This document shows positions 1 through 8,590 of a DNA stretch of 64,000 bases, in pieces. The DNA lies in assembly GCF_000576425.1 (NCBI RefSeq), contig NZ_KK069997.1, forward strand, positions 55,965 to 119,964, read 5' to 3'. The first letter of the stretch is position 1. Every line of letters starts with the position of its first letter. This DNA is from Brachybacterium phenoliresistens (GTDB taxonomy: Bacteria; Actinomycetota; Actinomycetes; Actinomycetales; Dermabacteraceae). The position numbers and the translations under genes are program-made. The notes beneath the pieces were generated by a model. That model was not told the origin of the DNA. It was given only the letters and a program-made list of their open reading frames with translations, and did no database searches.

Positions 1-2
1 CC

Positions 3-866
3 ACGCCTGCCGAGGATCTCGAGGTCGCGGGCATCACCGGGGAGGACGGCCGTCGCGTGGTCGTCTCCTGCCCCGCCACCACCGCCGCCGGGGCGGAGCT
101 CGAGAAGTCCGTGCGTGTGGCCGATTCCCTCTCCGGGACCGATGTGCGCGACCTGGTGCCGGCCGTGCTCGGCTTCGTGACGCTGCCCGGGGGCGGCCGC
201 GCGGCCGTCACCGAGGCGCCTCGGGGCCGCCCGCTGATGTTCGACCAGGTGACGGAGGATCCCTCCGTCGCCGTCTCCCTCGGGGCGACGATCGCCCGCA
301 TCCATACCCTTCCGGGCTACGCCGCCGAGGCGACGGGCGCGGAGTCCTTCACCGCCGCCGCGCTGCGGGAGATGCACCGCTCCCAGGTGGCGCGCGTGCG
401 CGAGGCGGAGCACCTTCCCGCGGCCGTCTCCCAGCGCTGGGAGCGTCTGCTGGGCGATGACGAGCTGTGGGACTTCTCCCCCGTGTTCACCCATGCGGAC
501 CTCTCCGAGGAGTGCCTGTTCGTGCACGAGGGCCGCATCTCGGCCGTCCAGGGCTGGGCCTCGGCCCGCATCGGCGACCCGGCCGCGGATCTCGCCTGGC
601 TGGTCGCGGCGCTGGACGCGGAGGTCTTCGACCGGCTCTACGCCGCCTACTGCGAGCATCTTCCCTCGAGCCCGCATCCGCGACTGCTCGAGCGGGCGCA
701 GGCGGTGGGCGAGTTCGCCGTGGCGGACTGGCTCCTGCACGGGCTGGACTCCGGGGACGAGGACATCGTCTCGGACGCCCGCGGCATGCTCGCCGACCTC
801 GAGGCCGACCTGGCCCAGCTCGCCCGCGACGAGGCCGAGCGGACCTACGACGACCTGGAGTCCTGA
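3..866 (+). CDS. APH-fold phosphotransferase-like protein, probably catalytically degenerate (5' end outside window)
   Basis: The reading frame is open from base 3, so the N terminus lies outside the window; a GTG at 57 is only an internal candidate. The C-terminal half has the aminoglycoside phosphotransferase/choline kinase layout: a Brenner-like motif FTHADLSEECLFV and then a segment ending GDPAADLAWL. The usual HxDxxxxN motif keeps His and Asp, but the Mg-binding Asn is Cys. The second metal site, normally a V-I-D-W type motif, reads AVQGW, so its Asp is missing. Catalysis is therefore doubtful, and a pseudokinase or a binding role is possible. Its 3' end overlaps the opposing adnB gene by 22 bases. 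Substrate unknown. Confidence 0.75.
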   Translation, partial: TPAEDLEVAGITGEDGRRVVVSCPATTAAGAELEKSVRVADSLSGTDVRDLVPAVLGFVTLPGGGRAAVTEAPRGRPLMFDQVTEDPSVAVSLGATIARIHTLPGYAAEATGAESFTAAALREMHRSQVARVREAEHLPAAVSQRWERLLGDDELWDFSPVFTHADLSEECLFVHEGRISAVQGWASARIGDPAADLAWLVAALDAEVFDRLYAAYCEHLPSSPHPRLLERAQAVGEFAVADWLLHGLDSGDEDIVSDARGMLADLEADLAQLARDEAERTYDDLES

Positions 867-3800
867 CCGGTCCTCGACGACCCGCCCGGGTCCAGCATGT
901 CCCGCAGCTCCTCCCGCCCGGGGTGCTCGGTGACCCACAGGGTGCGTCGCGCCGCCACGTAGTGGAAGGCCGTGCGGATCCGTGACAGCGGCATGCCGGT
1001 GGCCTCGTGCCAGGCCAGGCGGTACACGGACAGCTGCAGCGCCCGCGCCCGCCGCCGCGAGGCCGGCGGCACGGCGCCCGTCTTCCAGTCCACGATCACC
1101 GCGCCCGGCCCCTCCTCGGTCTCCTCGGGGTAGACGGCGTCGATCACGCCGCGCACGCTGAGCGAGCCGATCCGGGTGGTCACGGGGTGCTCGACGGCGA
1201 TGGGCGTGCGTCCGGCCCAGGCGGAGGACTCGAAGGCCTCCCGCAGCGCGGCCAGGTCGTCCGGCCCGGCGGCCTCGTCCTCGGCGGCCTCACCCAGGTC
1301 CACCAGATCCTCGAGGTCCAGCAGGGTGCCGCCCGCGAAGCGCCCCTCGAGCCAGGCGTGGAAGGCGGTGCCGCGCCGGGCGGAGGCCGCCGGCGGCCTC
1401 GGCACCGGGCGCAGCAGGTCCAGAGCCGCGGCATCGGGATCCTGGGCGCGCTGGACCACCTGGCTGGCCGACAGCCTCACCGGGGAGTGCACGGCGGTGC
1501 GCTCGCGGCGCGCGGCGAGGTCCTCGAGCACCCGCCGGGTGGCCTCGGCCAGGGGATCCTCCGGCGGGACCTCCGGCAGCTCCCCGGCCCGGGCCCGCGC
1601 GAGCAGCGCGGCCGCGCGGTCGCGGCGGTGCTCGGCCTCGCCGGGCTCGGGCGGCCACGGCGCGACGGTGGCGATCGCCTCCAGGGGGTTGGCCTCGGGG
1701 ACCTCCTCGGCGCGCCGGAACGCCGCAGGGACCTGCGGGAGGATCTCGCCGAGGTAGCGCGAGCGCGGCCGCGGGCGGGACAGGCCCGTGCGCCAGGCCG
1801 CGGAGGTCAGCAGCAAGCGGCTGCGGGCGCGGGTGACGGCGACGTACATCAGGCGCCGGTCCTCGCCCAGGGAGGCCTCTCCCTCGTCCTCGAAGTACTC
1901 CTGGATGATCGCCTCGGCGTCGACCTGCGTGTCGGCCTCGGCCCAGCGCAGCTGCGGCAGGATCTCGGCGTCCCCGCGCAGGGAGGAGGGCACGGCGGCA
2001 TCGGCCAGCTTCCCCAGCCAGCCGCTGTCGGCGACGCGGACCCGGCCGTCCTCCCCCGTCCGCGCGCGGCGCAGGTCGTAGGAGGGGACGGTGCCCTCGA
2101 CCAGTCCCGCGACGGCCACCAGGTCCCATTCCAGGCCCTTGGCCGAGTGCATGGTGATCAGGGTGACGGCCTCCGGGTCCGGCTCGACCTCGGCCGCGGT
2201 GACGGCCAGGCCCGCCTCCTTGTCCTCGCTGATGTCCAGCAGGGCCAGGAAGGGGCCCAGGCCCGGATGGCGGGCGCTGCGCTCGAACTGGACGGCGTAG
2301 CCGCGGAACGCCTCCAGATCGGCGAGCGACCGCCCGGTGGCCATCTGCTCGAGGTCGATGCCGAGCGCGCGCACCGCCGCGGTGACGAGGTCCGGCAGCG
2401 GGACGGACACGCGCCGCCGCAGCGCGCGCAGCAGCTCCTGGAGGTCCTCGAGGCGGGCACGGGCCGCGGGGCTGAGGGCGCGGCCGTCGGGGTCGGTCCA
2501 TCCCTGCGGCGGGAGGTCGTCGACCGCGTCGACCAGGCCCACGGCATCGGCGTCGTCGCGGCGGGCGAGCTCGGTGCGGCGGCGCGCTCCCTGGTGGTCG
2601 CGCCATCGGCCCAGCACCGCGAGGTCGCGGGCGCCCAGCCGGAAGCGCGGCCCGGCCAGCAAGCGCATCAGGGAGTCGCCGCGACCGGGGTCGTGGACGC
2701 ATTCGAGCAGGGCGCGCACGTCCGCGACCTCGGGCCGATGCAGCAGCCCGCCCAGGCCCACGATCTCCACGCGGAGCCCCGCGGCCTCGAGCTCCTCGGC
2801 CAGCACGGGGATCTGGCGGCGGGCGCGCACCAGCACCGCCGCGGTCGGGGGCTCCTCCTCCCGGTGCTCGGCGCGTCGGTCCAGGATCCAGGCGGCGATG
2901 GCCCGCGCCTCGGCGCGCTCGTCGGCCGCCTCGTGCACCTCGACGGCGCCCTCCCCCGCGCCGGGCCGCGCCTGCAGCTCGGGGATGTCGATGCCGGCCG
3001 AGCTCTCCCGCAGGGGTGCCGCGATCCGGTTGGCGACGGCCAGGGGCGCCTGGTCGTTGCGCCAGGAGGTCGACAGGGTGCGCTGCAGGACGGGGGCATC
3101 GGCCGCGGAGAAGGCCTGGGCGAAGCCGGACAGGGAGGCGGCCGATGCTCCGCGCCAGCCGTAGATCGCCTGCTGGGGGTCGCCGACGGCGCACGCCGGG
3201 TGCCCGGGCCCGAACAGCCCGGAGAGCATCTCCAGCTGGGCCACCGAGGTGTCCTGGAACTCGTCCAGCAGCACGACGCGGTGCAGATCGCGCGCCAGGC
3301 GGCCGGCCGCCGGGACGGTGCGGGCGATCCGCGCGGCAAGGGTCACCTGGTCGGCGAAGTCCAGGGCGCCCTGCGCGTGGCGGATCTGCGCGAAGCGCTC
3401 CAGCAGCGGGACCAGCGCGCGGCGGGCGTCCAGGGCGGCGATGGCCGAGGCGACCGCTTTCGGGGTGGTGCGGCGCCGGCCCTCGACCTGCAGGGGGATC
3501 TGCGCCAGGTGCTCCCGGATCTCCTCGAGCTCCGCCCCGAGCGCGGCCGGGTCCACCAGGTGGTCGGCGAGGGAGCTGGTGAGGGAGACCAGCGCCGCGG
3601 TGATCGAGGCCGGCGAGGCGTCCAGGTCCAGGGAGTCGTCCCAGCCCTCGACGATCTCGTGGGCGAGCTGGAAGGAGGCCGAGGGCGACATCATCGTGAA
3701 GTCGGGCGTGAGCCCGGCGGCGAGGGCATGCTCGGTCACCTGGTCCAGCGCGAAGCCGTTGTAGGTGTGCACCAGCGGGCGCTGTCCCACCAGCTCGTCC

Positions 3801-4132
3801 TGGCCCCGCACCAGTGCCGGCGGCAGCGGCAGCCCCTCGGCCTCGAGCGCGGCGGCGAGCGCGGCCAGGCGCCGCCCGATCCGTTCGGACAGCTCATGGG
3901 CGGCCTTGCGGGTGAAGGTCAGCCCCAGCACCTGGCGGGGCTGGACCAGTCCGTTGGCGATCAGCCACACCACCCGCGAGGCCATCGTCTCCGTCTTGCC
4001 GCTGCCGGCCCCGGCCACCACGAGCATCGGCGCGAGCGGCGCCTCGATGACGGCCTGCTGCTCCTCCGTGGGCGCGGGCAGCTCCATCATCGCGGCGAGC
4101 TCCCGGGCCCCCAGACGGATCGACGCGCTCAC
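845..4132 (-). CDS. adnB: AdnB subunit of the AdnAB helicase-nuclease (UvrD/RecB-type)
   Basis: This 1095-residue protein is the main motor and a nuclease subunit of AdnAB, the actinobacterial complex that resects DNA double-strand breaks for recombination. It has an N-terminal SF1 helicase with Walker A GAGSGKT (residues 41-47), motif II LLDEFQDTS, motif III-like QAIYGWRGA, motif V ITMHSAKGLEWD and motif VI VAVTRARSR. It has a C-terminal RecB-type nuclease with VIVDWKTG followed by the Q-L-S-V-Y motif. The frame stays open further upstream, but a GTG at 4132 overlaps the adnA stop as GTGA and precedes the usual N terminus by little, so I chose it. Length matches mycobacterial AdnB (about 1100). 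Confidence 0.93.
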   Translation of the reverse strand: MSASIRLGARELAAMMELPAPTEEQQAVIEAPLAPMLVVAGAGSGKTETMASRVVWLIANGLVQPRQVLGLTFTRKAAHELSERIGRRLAALAAALEAEGLPLPPALVRGQDELVGQRPLVHTYNGFALDQVTEHALAAGLTPDFTMMSPSASFQLAHEIVEGWDDSLDLDASPASITAALVSLTSSLADHLVDPAALGAELEEIREHLAQIPLQVEGRRRTTPKAVASAIAALDARRALVPLLERFAQIRHAQGALDFADQVTLAARIARTVPAAGRLARDLHRVVLLDEFQDTSVAQLEMLSGLFGPGHPACAVGDPQQAIYGWRGASAASLSGFAQAFSAADAPVLQRTLSTSWRNDQAPLAVANRIAAPLRESSAGIDIPELQARPGAGEGAVEVHEAADERAEARAIAAWILDRRAEHREEEPPTAAVLVRARRQIPVLAEELEAAGLRVEIVGLGGLLHRPEVADVRALLECVHDPGRGDSLMRLLAGPRFRLGARDLAVLGRWRDHQGARRRTELARRDDADAVGLVDAVDDLPPQGWTDPDGRALSPAARARLEDLQELLRALRRRVSVPLPDLVTAAVRALGIDLEQMATGRSLADLEAFRGYAVQFERSARHPGLGPFLALLDISEDKEAGLAVTAAEVEPDPEAVTLITMHSAKGLEWDLVAVAGLVEGTVPSYDLRRARTGEDGRVRVADSGWLGKLADAAVPSSLRGDAEILPQLRWAEADTQVDAEAIIQEYFEDEGEASLGEDRRLMYVAVTRARSRLLLTSAAWRTGLSRPRPRSRYLGEILPQVPAAFRRAEEVPEANPLEAIATVAPWPPEPGEAEHRRDRAAALLARARAGELPEVPPEDPLAEATRRVLEDLAARRERTAVHSPVRLSASQVVQRAQDPDAAALDLLRPVPRPPAASARRGTAFHAWLEGRFAGGTLLDLEDLVDLGEAAEDEAAGPDDLAALREAFESSAWAGRTPIAVEHPVTTRIGSLSVRGVIDAVYPEETEEGPGAVIVDWKTGAVPPASRRRARALQLSVYRLAWHEATGMPLSRIRTAFHYVAARRTLWVTEHPGREELRDMLDPGGSSRTGQDSRSS

Positions 4133-7100
4133 AGCTCGGCTCCTTCCGGCCACAGCGGGCAGCTGCGGCGCACGGTGCACCGGTCGCAGTGGCTGCAGCG
4201 GCGCGCCTGCACCCGCGCTCCGCGCAGCTCGGCGGAGACCGCGGCGACGGTCTCGTCGAACCAGGCCGGGTCCTCCGCCTCGGACAGGGCGCGCTGGTCG
4301 CGCACGGCCGGCTTCGCCGAGGGGGTCCCGATGTAGACCAGCGACGCCCCGGCCACCTGCGGGCGGCCGCCGAGCGTCTCGTCGAGGGCGCCGTCGCGCA
4401 GGGCCGCCTGGTAGGCGGCCAGCTGCAGGTCCTGCTCGGCCTTGGCGGCGGTCTTCGCCTGGCGGCCGGTCTTGAGGTCGACCACGCGGGCGGCCCGCGG
4501 CGTCCCCTCGATGCGGTCGATGGCGCCGCGCAGCACCACGTCGCCCAGGCGGACGGTGAACGGCGCCTCGGTGGCCAGGGGCTCCCCGGCGGCGGCGAGG
4601 TAGGAGCGCAGGGTGGCCACGGCGTCGTCGGCCTGCCGCAGGCGCCGCCGTCCCGACCAGGTCTCCTCCAGGCGCATCGGGGCGAGCATCCGGTGCAGCC
4701 GGGCGAGCAGGTCCGGGACGTCCTCCTCCGGCACCCCGGCCGGGTGCTGCTGCGCCAGCGCGTGCACGCCGGTGCCGATGGCCTGGGCGGGGCCGGCCTC
4801 GGGGGTGCCGCCGGAGCGTTCGAGCAGCCATGCCCGCGGGCAGTCGGCGGCCCTCTCCAGGGCCGAGGGGCTCAGCAGCAGCGGTGCCCCCGGGTCGACG
4901 AGGGCCTCCTGCGTGCTGGGCGCCTGGTGGTACCACCGTCCCGGGTCGACGCCGTCGACCCGGTGCTCGGCGAGCCGGGCCAGCAGCGCGGCGGCGCGCT
5001 GCGCAGCGGCCGGGTCCTCGCCCAGGAGGTCGCCGCGCAGGGCCGCGACCAGGCGGCGGGCGTCCGGGGCCGGCCCGGGATCGGCGGCCAGGCGCTCCGG
5101 GTCCGCCCAGCCGGGGCCGGCAGCCCGCTCGATGGCGTCCACCAGCGGGGACGCCGAGGAGTCCCCGCCGTCGATCGCGGTGACCAGCACCTTCTCGCGG
5201 GCGCGGGTGAGGGCGGCGACGGCCAGGCGGATCTCGTCGGCGATGACGATCTCGCGCTGGAGGGCGCGCAGGGCCGCGGGCTCGAGCCGCTCCTCGCGGC
5301 CGATCTCGAGGGCGAGCTCGGAGGCGCCCAGCAGCGTCGAGCGCAGCCGGGTGTTGGGCCAGGTGCCCTCCTGCACCCGCGCCAGGACGACCACGTCCCG
5401 CTCGTGGCCGACCAGCTGCGCCGGGGTGAGCACCGCGACGCGCCCGCGCGGCTCGGCCCGGGGGGCGAGGGTGTCCTCCGCGATCGCCTGGTCGCGCACG
5501 TGGTCGAGGAAGACGAGGGCGTCCGCCTGGGGCCGGCGGTCGGTGAAGCGGTCCACCGCGGCGAACAGGGCCGTCACGGCGTCCAGACGGTGGGCGGTCA
5601 GGCGCGACCGGGCCTCGTCGGCGTCGCCGTCCGCCCCGAGGGCCGCGGTGCGCCAGCCCTCGGCGACCCCGGCGGCGGACCAGGCCGCCCAGAGGGCGTC
5701 GGTCGCCGCCGCCTCGGGGCCCAGCGCCCGGACCGCGGCGATCATCCGGCGCAGCCGGTGCACCGGGGCGGCGGCGCGGTCCCGGGCATCGGGGGCCGGC
5801 AGGCCGGGCACGTCCTCCCCCATGACCGCGTCGGCGAGGAGGTCGATGCTGGCGACCGGATCGCCCGCGCCCTCGTCCGGGGCCCCGTCGGCGGGGCCCG
5901 CCGGAGGAGCATCGGCCCGGGCGCGGTGGGCGTCCAGCAGCAGGCGGCGGATCCGCCGCAGCCGCAGGGCGTCGGCGTCGCCGAAGGGCCCGCGCAGCAG
6001 CGCCATGGCCTCGCGCCCGTCGACCCGGCGCCCCGAGGCGCCCACCTCCACGATGCGCAGCAGGTCCATCACGACGCTCTCCTCGCGCAGCGGCCGCAGC
6101 CGCGTGGCGGTGGAGACGGGCAGGTCCTGGCGCTGCAGCAGTTCGGCGACCTCGTCGACCAGCCCGCCGGAGCGGCAGACGACCGCCATCTCGTCGTAGG
6201 GCGTGCCCGCCTCGTGGTGGAGGTCGCGCAGCACCCCGGCGATCATGCGCGCCTCCTCGAGCGCGTCGGCCGCGCGCAGCACGGACACCGAGCGGTCCTC
6301 GATCCCCGTCCCGGCGGCCGCCTCGATGCCGTCGGCGCCGCGTCCCGCGAGGACGGCTCGGCGGCGCAGCTCGACCGGTGCCCCGGCGAGCGGGAGCCGC
6401 GCGCGCAGGTCATCGGCGGCGCGGAGGGCGGAGCGCGGTCCCCGGCGCCGCGCCGTGAGCACGAGCGCCTGCTCGAGCCCGAGGCGGGAGGCGGCATCGG
6501 GCACGGACCCGCGGAAGGTGTCCACGGCGAGATCCGGGCAGGCGGTGGCCAGGACGGGCACGCCGAGCTCGTGGAGCCGGCGGACGAGGGCGACGCCCGC
6601 CGCCGTGAGGTCCTGCGCGTCGTCGACCACCAGCGCCGAGGCCGGCGCCTCGTGCAGGATCTGCGCCGCGCTGCGGACGATGTCCCCGGAGTCCAGCCGC
6701 GGCCCGGCGTCCAGCGCCATCGCCGCCTCCAGCGACAGCACCTCGCGGTAGGCCCGCAGCAGCGCCGCCGCGTCGCGCCAGGCAGGGCGGTCCCGGCGCA
6801 CGCCCAGGTCCTCCAGCTCGGACGGTCCCAGTCCCAGCTCGCCGGCCCGGGTGATCAGCTCGCGCAGCTCGGTGCGGAACCCCGGCAGAGCGCGCGTGGC
6901 CGCATCCAGCTCGAGGTGCCACGGCTCGTGGACGGCGATCAGCTCGCCGAGGAGCGCGTCCTGCTCGGCACCGGTGACCAGGCTCGGCTCCCCGCGCCCG
7001 CGGGAGAGCGCATCGGCCCGCACCAGGGAGAAGGCGAGCGCCGCGGGGGTCGAGACACGGACGCGGCCGGCCGCTCCGGCCAGCGCCACCGCATCGCGCA

Positions 7101-7389
7101 GGGGCGCCGCGGTGCCCCGGCGCGGCGAGAGCAGCAGCACCGGCGGGGCGTCCGCCCGGGTGGACGCCGCGCGCTCCCCGGCCTCGAGCGCCGCGCTGAG
7201 GGCGAGGGCGGTGCGGCCGCTGCCGGGAGCGCCGTGCACGGCCGCGGAGCCGCCGGAGCGGAGGATCCCGAGGGCCTCGGCCTGGACCGGGTCGGCCTGG
7301 CCCGGCTCCAGCGGACGCGGCAGGTGGGACAGGTCGGGGTCCAGCAGCTGCACCCGGCGCTCGGCCCGCGAATCCGCTCCTCGTCCCAT
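4129..7389 (-). CDS. adnA: AdnA subunit of the AdnAB helicase-nuclease
   Basis: This 1086-residue protein is the partner of AdnB: a UvrD-like motor fused to a RecB/AddB-type nuclease. The Walker A position reads GAPGSGRT (residues 53-60), with Arg59 in place of the usual Lys, so ATP hydrolysis by this subunit is doubtful. AdnB is the principal motor in mycobacteria. The nuclease motif is RVVDLKTGRQ followed by Q-L-A-A-Y. Cysteines at about 1065, 1068, 1071 and 1077, plus one upstream in DCPRAW, resemble the four-Cys Fe-S cluster of AddB-type nucleases. The gene is first in a two-gene operon, with a 4-base GTGA overlap to adnB. A TTTGAT at 7396-7401 six bases before ATG may be its -10 box. Confidence 0.93.
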   Translation of the reverse strand: MGRGADSRAERRVQLLDPDLSHLPRPLEPGQADPVQAEALGILRSGGSAAVHGAPGSGRTALALSAALEAGERAASTRADAPPVLLLSPRRGTAAPLRDAVALAGAAGRVRVSTPAALAFSLVRADALSRGRGEPSLVTGAEQDALLGELIAVHEPWHLELDAATRALPGFRTELRELITRAGELGLGPSELEDLGVRRDRPAWRDAAALLRAYREVLSLEAAMALDAGPRLDSGDIVRSAAQILHEAPASALVVDDAQDLTAAGVALVRRLHELGVPVLATACPDLAVDTFRGSVPDAASRLGLEQALVLTARRRGPRSALRAADDLRARLPLAGAPVELRRRAVLAGRGADGIEAAAGTGIEDRSVSVLRAADALEEARMIAGVLRDLHHEAGTPYDEMAVVCRSGGLVDEVAELLQRQDLPVSTATRLRPLREESVVMDLLRIVEVGASGRRVDGREAMALLRGPFGDADALRLRRIRRLLLDAHRARADAPPAGPADGAPDEGAGDPVASIDLLADAVMGEDVPGLPAPDARDRAAAPVHRLRRMIAAVRALGPEAAATDALWAAWSAAGVAEGWRTAALGADGDADEARSRLTAHRLDAVTALFAAVDRFTDRRPQADALVFLDHVRDQAIAEDTLAPRAEPRGRVAVLTPAQLVGHERDVVVLARVQEGTWPNTRLRSTLLGASELALEIGREERLEPAALRALQREIVIADEIRLAVAALTRAREKVLVTAIDGGDSSASPLVDAIERAAGPGWADPERLAADPGPAPDARRLVAALRGDLLGEDPAAAQRAAALLARLAEHRVDGVDPGRWYHQAPSTQEALVDPGAPLLLSPSALERAADCPRAWLLERSGGTPEAGPAQAIGTGVHALAQQHPAGVPEEDVPDLLARLHRMLAPMRLEETWSGRRRLRQADDAVATLRSYLAAAGEPLATEAPFTVRLGDVVLRGAIDRIEGTPRAARVVDLKTGRQAKTAAKAEQDLQLAAYQAALRDGALDETLGGRPQVAGASLVYIGTPSAKPAVRDQRALSEAEDPAWFDETVAAVSAELRGARVQARRCSHCDRCTVRRSCPLWPEGAEL

Positions 7390-7436
7390 GCGTCCATCAA
7401 ACCGCAGGACGGGGACATCTCACGACCGGCCCCACC

Positions 7437-7442
7437 TAGACT
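7437..7442 (+). promoter_or_regulatory. -10 box of a probable leaderless promoter (TetR gene)
   Basis: TAGACT lies six bases before the ATG at 7449, placing the expected transcription start on the start codon. No convincing -35 hexamer is visible. Confidence 0.55.
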
Positions 7443-7448
7443 AGGAGC

Positions 7449-8081
7449 ATGACCACCCGCCGACTGCCGAAGCACGAACGCCGGGCGCAGCTGCTCGCGA
7501 TCGCCACCGAGCAGTTCTCCGCGAACGGGTTCCAGGGGACCTCGATGGACGAGATCGCCCGCACCGCGGGCGCCACCAAGCCCGTCGTGTATCAGCACTT
7601 CGCCTCGAAGGAGGCCCTCTACATCGCGGTGCTCGAGGCCCGGGCGGACGTCGTCCACGCCGCCATCGACGCCCTGCGCGAGCACACCGGCTCCCCGCTC
7701 GAGCGGGCCGAGACCGGGCTGCGGGCCTTCCACCGGCTGACCACGGCCGGCACGCCCCTGCGCCTGTTCCTCGGCGAGGAGATGGTCTCCCCCGCCGCCG
7801 CCGAGCGCGTCGCCGAGCTGCTGGACGCGATGGCCCAGCGCCTGGCCGGCGTGCTCCTGGAGTACCGCAGGATGGAGCCCTCCGAGGCCGTCATCCTGGG
7901 CCGCTCCCTGATCGCGATCGCCCAGAACTGCGCCCGGCTGATCGGCCCCGACGGGGGCCCGGAGCGCGAGGACGAGGTCGTCGCGATCGTCGCCCGCATG
8001 ATCACCTCGGGCCTGACCGGCTTCGCCCCGCAGGACGAGAGCGCCGACGAGAGCCCGGACGAGAGCCCCGACGAGGCCTGA
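7449..8081 (+). CDS. TetR-family transcriptional regulator
   Basis: This 210-residue protein has an N-terminal TetR helix-turn-helix (residues about 10-60) that includes GFQGTSMDEIARTAG and the recognition stretch ATKPVVYQHFASKEALY. The rest is a helical ligand-binding region of normal length. The C terminus ends in an acidic repeat, DESADESPDESPDEA, encoded by near-identical GACGAGAGCCC units. It is divergent from adnA, with 59 bases between. The order adnAB / TetR / DUF3107 / rhlE matches Rv3202c-Rv3201c, Rv3208, Rv3208A and Rv3211 in M. tuberculosis, so it is a conserved core regulator. The ligand and target genes are unknown. ATG at 7449 sits directly after a -10 box. Confidence 0.92.
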   Translation: MTTRRLPKHERRAQLLAIATEQFSANGFQGTSMDEIARTAGATKPVVYQHFASKEALYIAVLEARADVVHAAIDALREHTGSPLERAETGLRAFHRLTTAGTPLRLFLGEEMVSPAAAERVAELLDAMAQRLAGVLLEYRRMEPSEAVILGRSLIAIAQNCARLIGPDGGPEREDEVVAIVARMITSGLTGFAPQDESADESPDESPDEA

Positions 8082-8088
8082 GCCTCCC

Positions 8089-8102
8089 GCGCGGCGCCGC
8101 GC
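8089..8102. terminator. Possible terminator after the TetR gene
   Basis: A 14-base perfect palindrome, GCGCGGCGCCGCGC, begins 7 bases after the TetR stop codon. There is no U-tract, so function is uncertain. Confidence 0.3.
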
Positions 8103-8173
8103 CCGCCCGCCCCCTCGCGTTCCACCCTGCGCGAACGCGCCCCGCAGCGGCGGCCCCTGCGCCCGCGGCGGGC

Positions 8174-8179
8174 TAGACT
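8174..8179 (+). promoter_or_regulatory. -10 box for the DUF3107 gene
   Basis: TAGACT lies about 60 bases before the ATG at 8239. The predicted start near 8186 gives a leader of roughly 50 bases that contains two direct copies of GGGGTACC (8183-8190 and 8202-8209) and a GGAGG ribosome site at 8224-8228. Confidence 0.45.
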
Positions 8180-8238
8180 CGCGGGGTACCCGACGAACCA
8201 CGGGGTACCTGTCACCACCATCTGGAGGTCCGCCCATC

Positions 8239-8460
8239 ATGGAGATCCGCATCGGCATCCAGCATTCCGCGCGCGAGCTCGTCCTCGAATCCGACGAGCC
8301 GATCGAGCAGACGCTGAGCGCCCTCTCCGACGCCATGTCCGAGGGCACCGCCGTCACGCTGCGCGATGCGAAGGGCCGCACGCTGCTCGTGCCGGGCCCG
8401 AAGGTCGCCTATGTGGAGGTCTCCGCCGACGAGCCCCGTCGCGTCGGCTTCCTCGGCTGA
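8239..8460 (+). CDS. DUF3107 family small protein
   Basis: This 73-residue protein begins MEIRIGIQHSARELVLES and matches the actinobacterial DUF3107 family, represented in M. tuberculosis by Rv3208A (TB9.4). It has no signal peptide or membrane segment; it is predicted to be a small cytosolic beta-rich protein. Function is unknown. It lies between the TetR gene and rhlE, as in mycobacteria. GGAGG ends 10 bases before the ATG and supports the start. A strong hairpin follows at once, so it is probably transcribed on its own short mRNA. Confidence 0.88.
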   Translation: MEIRIGIQHSARELVLESDEPIEQTLSALSDAMSEGTAVTLRDAKGRTLLVPGPKVAYVEVSADEPRRVGFLG

Positions 8461-8465
8461 CTCCT

Positions 8466-8491
8466 GCGGCGTCGGCGCCTGCCGACGCCGC
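8466..8491 (+). terminator. Hairpin terminator after the DUF3107 gene
   Basis: Perfect 11-base arms (8466-8476 GCGGCGTCGGC and 8481-8491) are separated by a 4-base GCCT loop, starting 6 bases after the stop codon. There is no U-tract, which is common in this GC range. Confidence 0.6.
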
Positions 8492-8551
8492 GGGGCACGC
8501 CGGCGGCGTGATCCTGGCCCCCGGGTCCGAGCCCTGCTCGGCCCCGGGGGA

Positions 8552-8557
8552 TACGAT
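8552..8557 (+). promoter_or_regulatory. -10 box for the DEAD-box helicase gene
   Basis: TACGAT lies 33 bases before the GTG at 8591; the predicted start near 8564 gives a short leader containing AGAGAGATG-like purine-rich sequence. It is downstream of the DUF3107 hairpin. Confidence 0.4.
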
Positions 8558-8590
8558 GTGTGGCGCAGACCCTTATCAGAGAGATGAACT

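Noticed and set aside
1007..4336. Long open frames opposite adnA/adnB and most other genes (up to about 1100 codons)
   Set aside because: They are antisense frames kept open by very high GC at third positions; they have low-complexity Arg/Gly/Ala/Pro composition and no family motifs.
845..7389. AdnAB as part of an anti-phage defence island
   Set aside because: Gene order matches the housekeeping locus of mycobacteria, and no restriction, toxin or other defence genes adjoin it.
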